Of a stretch of DNA of 64,000 bases, positions 60,137 to 64,000 are shown one piece after another. The position numbers and the translations under genes are program-made. Positions within the stretch are counted from its first letter, which is position 1. Every line of letters begins with the position of its first letter. The notes below the pieces were generated by a model that did no database searches, was not told the DNA's origin, and was given only the letters and a program-made list of their open reading frames with translations. Source of the DNA: Xylanibacter ruminicola Ga6B6 (GTDB taxonomy: Bacteria > Bacteroidota > Bacteroidia > Bacteroidales > Bacteroidaceae); NCBI RefSeq assembly GCF_000687715.1, contig NZ_JHXD01000011.1:41638-105637 (forward strand). The letters run 5' to 3'.

Positions 60137-60871
60137 ATGAAAGACATTGTTATTGCTGCTGGATATGCGACAAGGCTTGGAGAGTTGACGAAGAACTTCC
60201 CAAAGCCATTGTTGAAGATTGGAGAGAATACTATCTTGGGAAGGATGTTGGATGATATCGACAGGATTCCTGAGATTGATGAACATATTATCATTACAAA
60301 TCATAAGTTCGCAAGCATCTTCGAGGGCTGGAAGAAGGATTTGCACTATAGCAAGCCGGTTACCATTGTGGATGATGGCACAGAGACTAACGAAACTCGT
60401 CTTGGAGCTGTATGCGATTTGTTGTATGCCATGGATAAGCTCCACATCGATGATGATTTGTTGGTAGTGGCAGCGGATAACCTGTTGTTTTTCTCATTCC
60501 AGGAGTTTGTGGACTTTGCTAGTGCCAAAGGCACTTCGTGCATCATGTGCCACGAGCAGCCTTCAATAGAGAAACTGCAGCGTACAGGTGTAGTAGAACT
60601 GGATGCCAACAATAAGGTGTTAGGCATGGAAGAAAAACCACAAGTGCCAAAGAGCCACTGGGCAGTACCACCGTTCTATATCTATTTGAAGAAAGACCTC
60701 GACTTGGTTCGGCATTCTGTAGAGAATGGTTGCGGCAAGGATGCGCCAGGTAATCTCGCTCACTATATGGTAGAGCATACCACTATGCATGCTTGGCCCA
60801 TGAGTGCAGGACGTTTTGATATTGGTAGCCTCGATACATATTACGAGGCGGTTGAGAAATATGGTAAGTAA
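60137..60871 (+). CDS. Sugar-phosphate nucleotidyltransferase
   Basis: 244 residues. DIVIAAGYATRLGELTKNFP then PKPLLKIGENTILGRMLDDI: NTP_transferase signature with the Lys of FPKPL. Further: VVAADNLLFFSFQEF, LGMEEKPQVPKSHW and GRFDIGSLDTYYEAVEKYG. Activates a sugar 1-phosphate to an NDP-sugar; nucleotide not determined. It follows the broken kinase by 12 nt, so kinase and nucleotidyltransferase likely formed a salvage pair (sugar, sugar-1-P, NDP-sugar). Confidence 0.88.
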   Translation: MKDIVIAAGYATRLGELTKNFPKPLLKIGENTILGRMLDDIDRIPEIDEHIIITNHKFASIFEGWKKDLHYSKPVTIVDDGTETNETRLGAVCDLLYAMDKLHIDDDLLVVAADNLLFFSFQEFVDFASAKGTSCIMCHEQPSIEKLQRTGVVELDANNKVLGMEEKPQVPKSHWAVPPFYIYLKKDLDLVRHSVENGCGKDAPGNLAHYMVEHTTMHAWPMSAGRFDIGSLDTYYEAVEKYGK

Positions 60872-60873
60872 CG

Positions 60874-60900
60874 AACAAGAATTTCACGAATCTAACGAAT
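60874..60900 (+). repeat. Dispersed CACGAATT repeat, degenerate copy
   Basis: Three units (CAAGAATTT, CACGAATCT, AACGAAT) between the nucleotidyltransferase stop and the second ugd start. Confidence 0.6.
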
Positions 60901-60916
60901 AAAAACTTATTATAAA

Positions 60917-62245
60917 ATGAAAATTGCAGTTGCAGGAACAGGTTACGTTGGTATGAGTATAGCAACACTGCTTGCTCAGCATAATCATGTAACAGCTGTT
61001 GACGTGATACCTGAGAAGGTGGAGAAAATCAACAAAAAGATTTCGCCTATTCAGGATGAGTATATTGAGAAGTATTTGGCAGAGAAGGAGCTTGACTTGA
61101 CAGCAACGCTGGATGGGATGGCTGCCTATAAGGATGCTGACTATGTTGTGATTGCGGCTCCGACGAATTATGACCCGCAGAAGAATTTCTTCGACACGCA
61201 TCATATCGAGGATGTGATTGACCTCGTGTTAAGTGTGAATCCCGATGCAGTGATGGTGATTAAGAGTACCATCCCCGTGGGGTATTGCCGTTCTCTGTAT
61301 GTAAAGTATGCGCTGAAGTTCTTGACTGATCCAGAGTTGAAGGGAAAGAAGTTTAACTTGCTCTTCTCACCAGAATTCCTGCGTGAGAGTAAGGCGTTGT
61401 ATGATAATCTCTATCCCTCTCGTATTATTGTAGGCTATCCAAAGATATTGCCTGCCGATAGAAACAGAAAGTGGGACGAGGAGAATGCTGCCATAACAGC
61501 TATCGGTAATCCAGAGGCAGAGGAGAAGGCAAAGACCTTTGCCGGTCTGCTGCAGGAAGGTGCTATCAAGGAGAATATCGATACGCTGTTTATGGGAATG
61601 ACGGAGGCAGAGGCTGTGAAATTGTTTGCCAATACCTATTTGGCTTTGCGTGTATCATACTTTAATGAGCTGGATACTTATGCAGAGGTGAAAGGATTGG
61701 ATAGTCGGGCTATCATATCGGGCGTAGGTCTGGATCCGCGTATCGGCACGCACTACAATAATCCTTCATTCGGTTATGGCGGTTACTGTCTGCCTAAGGA
61801 TACCAAACAGTTGCTGGCCAACTATGCGGATGTGCCTCAGAACATGATGACGGCCATCGTGGAGAGTAATAGGACTCGTAAAGACTTTATTGCAGATGAG
61901 GTGCTGCGTAAAGCTGGTTACTATACTGCTAATAGTGACTGGAGTGAGAGTGCTGAGAAGGATGTGACTATCGGTGTGTTCCGTCTGACGATGAAATCTA
62001 ATTCCGATAACTTCCGTCAGAGTGCTATTCAGGGCATCATGAAGCGTGTGAAGGCAAAAGGTGCCAATATCATCATCTATGAGCCTACGTTAAAGGATGG
62101 CGAAACGTTCTTCGGGTCTCGTGTTGTGAATAACTTGGAAGAGTTTAAAAAGCAGAGTGATGCCATTATTGCCAATCGCTACGACGAGGCTCTGGATGAT
62201 GTTCAGGAGAAGGTCTATACAAGAGACATTTTCAAGAGAGATTAA
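60917..62245 (+). CDS. UDP-glucose/GDP-mannose dehydrogenase-family protein, second Ugd type
   Basis: 442 residues. [70 protein letters not shown] and the Cys motif [19 protein letters not shown]. Matches the enterobacterial-type Ugd (KLA-like N-terminus, YPSRIIVG) rather than the type at 29556. Probably makes UDP-glucuronate for the 4-epimerase immediately downstream. An insert ([19 protein letters not shown]) lengthens it against the E. coli enzyme. Confidence 0.92.
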   Translation: MKIAVAGTGYVGMSIATLLAQHNHVTAVDVIPEKVEKINKKISPIQDEYIEKYLAEKELDLTATLDGMAAYKDADYVVIAAPTNYDPQKNFFDTHHIEDVIDLVLSVNPDAVMVIKSTIPVGYCRSLYVKYALKFLTDPELKGKKFNLLFSPEFLRESKALYDNLYPSRIIVGYPKILPADRNRKWDEENAAITAIGNPEAEEKAKTFAGLLQEGAIKENIDTLFMGMTEAEAVKLFANTYLALRVSYFNELDTYAEVKGLDSRAIISGVGLDPRIGTHYNNPSFGYGGYCLPKDTKQLLANYADVPQNMMTAIVESNRTRKDFIADEVLRKAGYYTANSDWSESAEKDVTIGVFRLTMKSNSDNFRQSAIQGIMKRVKAKGANIIIYEPTLKDGETFFGSRVVNNLEEFKKQSDAIIANRYDEALDDVQEKVYTRDIFKRD

Positions 62246-62248
62246 CGA

Positions 62249-62275
62249 ACACGAATTGCACGAATAATACGAATT
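62249..62275 (+). repeat. Dispersed CACGAATT repeat before the epimerase start
   Basis: Three units ending ACGAATTT directly before ATGAAG, the same junction as at 14878-14890. Confidence 0.7.
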
Positions 62276-62276
62276 T

Positions 62277-63320
62277 ATGAAGACAATATTAGTTACAGGA
62301 AGTGCTGGATTTATTGGCTCGAACTTGGTGCTACGCTTATTTAAGGAAATGAGCGAAGGTACTATTGTTGGACTGGATAATCTGAATGATTATTATGATC
62401 CGACATTGAAAGATTATCGCCTCAGTGAGATTGAAAAAGCTAAGCCTGCGGGAATAGAATATGAGTTCGTGAAGGGGGACTTGGCAGACAAAACTCTGAT
62501 TGATGGACTATTCGAGAAGTACCACTTTGACGTGGTGGTGAATCTGGCTGCCCAGGCGGGTGTGCGTTATAGCATCACCAATCCTGATGCCTATATTCAG
62601 AGCAACATGATTGGCTTCTATAATATATTAGAGGCGTGCAGGCATAACCCTGTGGAGCATCTGGTATATGCTTCTTCAAGTTCTGTATATGGTGGCAACA
62701 AGAAAGTGCCATTCTCGACGGATGATCGTGTGGATAATCCTGTGTCGCTGTATGCAGCTACGAAGAAGAGCAACGAGCTGTTTGCCCACTGCTATTCAAA
62801 GCTGTATGACATACCCACAACGGGCTTGCGCTTTTTTACGGTATATGGCCCTGCTGGTCGTCCTGACATGGCGTATTTTGGCTTCACCAACAAACTGTTG
62901 AAGGGTGAGACTATCCAGATATTCAATTATGGCAACTGCCGTCGTGACTTCACCTACGTTGATGACATTGTAGAGGGCGTGTATCGTGTGATGCAGAAAG
63001 CTCCAGAGCGTAAGAAGGGTGAAGACGGCCTGCCTATCCCTCCATATGCAGTCTATAATATCGGTGGTGGTCAGCCAGAGAACCTGCTAGACTTCGTGAA
63101 CATCCTGCAGGAGGAGTTAGTTCGTGCCGGTGTCCTTCCTGCTGACTTCGACTTTGAAGCACACAAGCAACTTGTTCCCATGCAGCCAGGTGATGTTCCC
63201 ACTACGTATGCGGATGCCACAGCCCTTGAACGTGACTTTGGGTTTACCCCGAAGATTACGTTGAGAGAGGGATTGAGGAAGTTTGCGGAGTGGTATAAGG
63301 AGTTCTATGGCCACAAATGA
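62277..63320 (+). CDS. UDP-glucuronate 4-epimerase
   Basis: 347 residues, extended SDR. TILVTGSAGFIGSNLVLRLF, GLDNLNDYYDPTLKDYRL, NLAAQAGVRYSITNPDAYI, SSSSVYGGNKKVPFSTDD, YAATKKSNELFAHCYS (Tyr-x-x-x-Lys), TVYGPAGRPDMAYFGFT: the DNLNDYYD and AGVRYS-NPDAY motifs identify UDP-GlcA 4-epimerases (LpsL/Cap1J type). It gives UDP-galacturonate from the product of ugd. Last gene of the operon. Confidence 0.94.
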   Translation: MKTILVTGSAGFIGSNLVLRLFKEMSEGTIVGLDNLNDYYDPTLKDYRLSEIEKAKPAGIEYEFVKGDLADKTLIDGLFEKYHFDVVVNLAAQAGVRYSITNPDAYIQSNMIGFYNILEACRHNPVEHLVYASSSSVYGGNKKVPFSTDDRVDNPVSLYAATKKSNELFAHCYSKLYDIPTTGLRFFTVYGPAGRPDMAYFGFTNKLLKGETIQIFNYGNCRRDFTYVDDIVEGVYRVMQKAPERKKGEDGLPIPPYAVYNIGGGQPENLLDFVNILQEELVRAGVLPADFDFEAHKQLVPMQPGDVPTTYADATALERDFGFTPKITLREGLRKFAEWYKEFYGHK

Positions 63321-63357
63321 TGGTAATCGAACGAATTTAGCAAGTAGCAAGATACAG

Positions 63358-63426
63358 ACAAGTCGGTCATTGAGCTATTGGTTTGAGAGCAACTTCCAAT
63401 AGTGATATGGCCGCTTGTCGGTTTTT
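63358..63426 (+). terminator. Terminator of the polysaccharide operon
   Basis: Outer arms about 63358-63370 (ACAAG, CGG, CAT) with 63408-63418 (ATGG, CCG, CTTGT), inner arms CTATTGG (63375-63381) with CCAATAG (63396-63402), followed by GTTTTT at 63421-63426. Confidence 0.75.
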
Positions 63427-63500
63427 AGAGAAAGTTGAGGTGTGAAGGCTGAGGAATGCGGAAGCACGTATTGATGGAATTAAGGAAAAACTGAAAGGAC

Positions 63501-63674
63501 ATGAGAGTAATAGCGCTGTTTGGAAGAGGAAATGTGGGAAAGGCACATTGTTTGGGGCATCTGATAAATCTGATGTACCAAGAGATGTTTGGGCATGGCT
63601 GTCTGATAGAAGGACAAGACAAGAGTGTTACTTTCGTAAGCATCCAACCCCTTTTTAGGTGTTCTCAGAAATAG
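63501..63674 (+). pseudogene. Remnant of a small P-loop protein
   Basis: 57-codon frame starting MRVIALFGRGNVGKAHCLGH. GRGNVGK resembles a Walker A loop, but the expected Ser/Thr after GK is Ala, and the frame stops soon after SVTFVSIQP. It looks like the 5' end of a P-loop protein gene that has decayed or been cut by the neighbouring IS element. No promoter seen. Could be non-coding. Confidence 0.4.
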
Positions 63675-63678
63675 GCAT

Positions 63679-63686
63679 TACCTTTG
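63679..63686 (+). promoter_or_regulatory. -7 promoter element near the right edge
   Basis: TACCTTTG followed by C, 25 nt before an ATG at 63711; no TTTG at the -33 position. Confidence 0.4.
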
Positions 63687-63710
63687 CGCCATCAACTTTA
63701 ATTTTGAGTT

Positions 63711-63824
63711 ATGGCAGTAAACAGTAAAGACATTGTGCAAAAAACGGTCGATATCCACCCACCCAAAACGGGGATATCCGTTCACTTTTCTGACTCGTTC
63801 ATCCTAATGGCGCTGCAAATTTAA
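63711..63824 (+). other. Short 37-codon frame, possibly a gene cut by the IS21-type element
   Basis: ATGGCAGTAAACAGTAAAG begins a frame (MAVNSKDIVQKTVDIH...) that ends at 63824, one base before the istB stop on the other strand. Two GATATCC blocks (63752-63758 and 63772-63778) inside it may belong to the IS end. The distal part is therefore probably IS sequence and the 5' part a remnant of the disrupted gene. Confidence 0.3.
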
Positions 63825-64000
63825 TCATTTTTCTGTAACATCGCTCTTTTTTGTCGATTTTTTCTTCCGCATACTCTCTCCTTTGAGGTCAAAACGTACA
63901 GCTGTGTGCACGATTCTGTCAAGGATGGCATCAGCAGCAGTGGTATTCTTCTTAAGCACGTCGTACCAGTTTGAAACTGGCAATTGAGACACGATGATAG
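63825..64000 (-). mobile_element. istB: IS21-family IstB transposition ATPase, C-terminal end only
   Basis: 58 codons read from the right edge to the TGA at 63827-63825: TIIVSQLPVSNWYDVLK, then DAILDRIVHTAVRFDLKGES and MRKKKS. SQLPVSxWYD and DAILDRIVHxAxRxxLKGESMRKK are highly characteristic of IstB, the AAA+ helper of IS21 elements. The element continues beyond the window, where istA is expected. About 85-110 nt downstream of the stop are the repeated GATATCC blocks, plausible terminal repeats. Confidence 0.9.

Noticed and set aside
62277..63320. RmlB (dTDP-glucose 4,6-dehydratase) identity for the last operon gene
   Set aside because: DNLNDYYD, AGVRYS and the overall motif set fit UDP-glucuronate 4-epimerases, and it follows a ugd gene.
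63425..63643. 72-residue minus-strand frame near the right edge
   Set aside because: Opposite the P-loop remnant; composition is unlike a protein of this genome and it starts in the terminator.

Overview
The window looks like a chromosomal segment of a Bacteroidales bacterium, most likely Prevotella or a close relative (inference). The signs are the short RpoD of 290 residues, promoters of the Bacteroidetes type (TTTG, 19-20 nt, TAnnTTTG) before many transcription units, a NusG-like UpxY-family regulator, a Reg_prop/Y_Y_Y sensor of the SusR/HTCS type, FimB/Mfa2-like lipoproteins and an IS21-type istB. No rRNA, tRNA or CRISPR array was seen.

Region 1 (1-15.5 kb) is mostly housekeeping and glycan use: a HAD hydrolase cut by the window edge, a DUF5686 outer-membrane protein, a LacI regulator, a degenerate HTCS-like sensor and a PA14-containing GH31 glycosidase in a row, then rpoD, a convergent TPR histidine kinase, a lipoprotein and two DUF4230 proteins.

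Region 2 (15.5-20.7 kb) holds a PIN-domain toxin-antitoxin pair and a RAYT (REP-associated tyrosine transposase) surrounded by matching REP-like palindromes and an array of hairpins. It is followed on the minus strand by upxY-like, pgi and a beta-phosphoglucomutase-like HAD gene.

Region 3 (20.7-63.4 kb) is one very large plus-strand surface polysaccharide (EPS/capsule) locus of the Wzx/Wzy type. It opens with the export machine: a Wzc-like co-polymerase/tyrosine kinase with a Tyr-Gly-rich tail and a Wza-like lipoprotein, bracketed by two FimB/Mfa2-like lipoproteins, plus a small HAD protein and a 55-residue His5 membrane protein. Sugar genes follow (aminotransferase, galE, ugd), then a visibly AT-rich island (about 30.9-51 kb) with the repeat-unit-specific genes: rmlA, fdtA/fdtB/fdtC-type genes, wzx, wzy, seven glycosyl/glycerophosphotransferase-like genes and many acyltransferases. 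The end returns to higher GC with an initiating phosphoglycosyl transferase, two WbuC-type cupins, capE/capG/capF (UDP-L-FucNAc), gmd/fcl (GDP-L-fucose), a broken GHMP kinase, a nucleotidyltransferase, a second ugd and a UDP-glucuronate 4-epimerase. Predicted activated sugars are UDP-Gal, UDP-GlcA, UDP-GalA, GDP-L-Fuc, UDP-L-FucNAc and a dTDP-3-acetamido-3,6-dideoxyhexose (rmlB is not in the window).

The right edge (63.4-64 kb) has the operon terminator, a decayed P-loop fragment and the 3' end of an IS21-family istB.

The most unusual things seen are: a family of 25-residue micro-ORFs (core W-x-F-C-S-[FY]-L-F-V-P-Q) translationally coupled to WbuC-type cupins, with a third copy broken by a stop codon; an in-frame amber codon in the neighbouring GHMP kinase; two G8 tracts and an 8-nt tandem repeat inside coding sequences, which look like phase-variation switches; and a RAYT/REP-like system whose repeats supply the C-terminal codons of a neighbouring gene.
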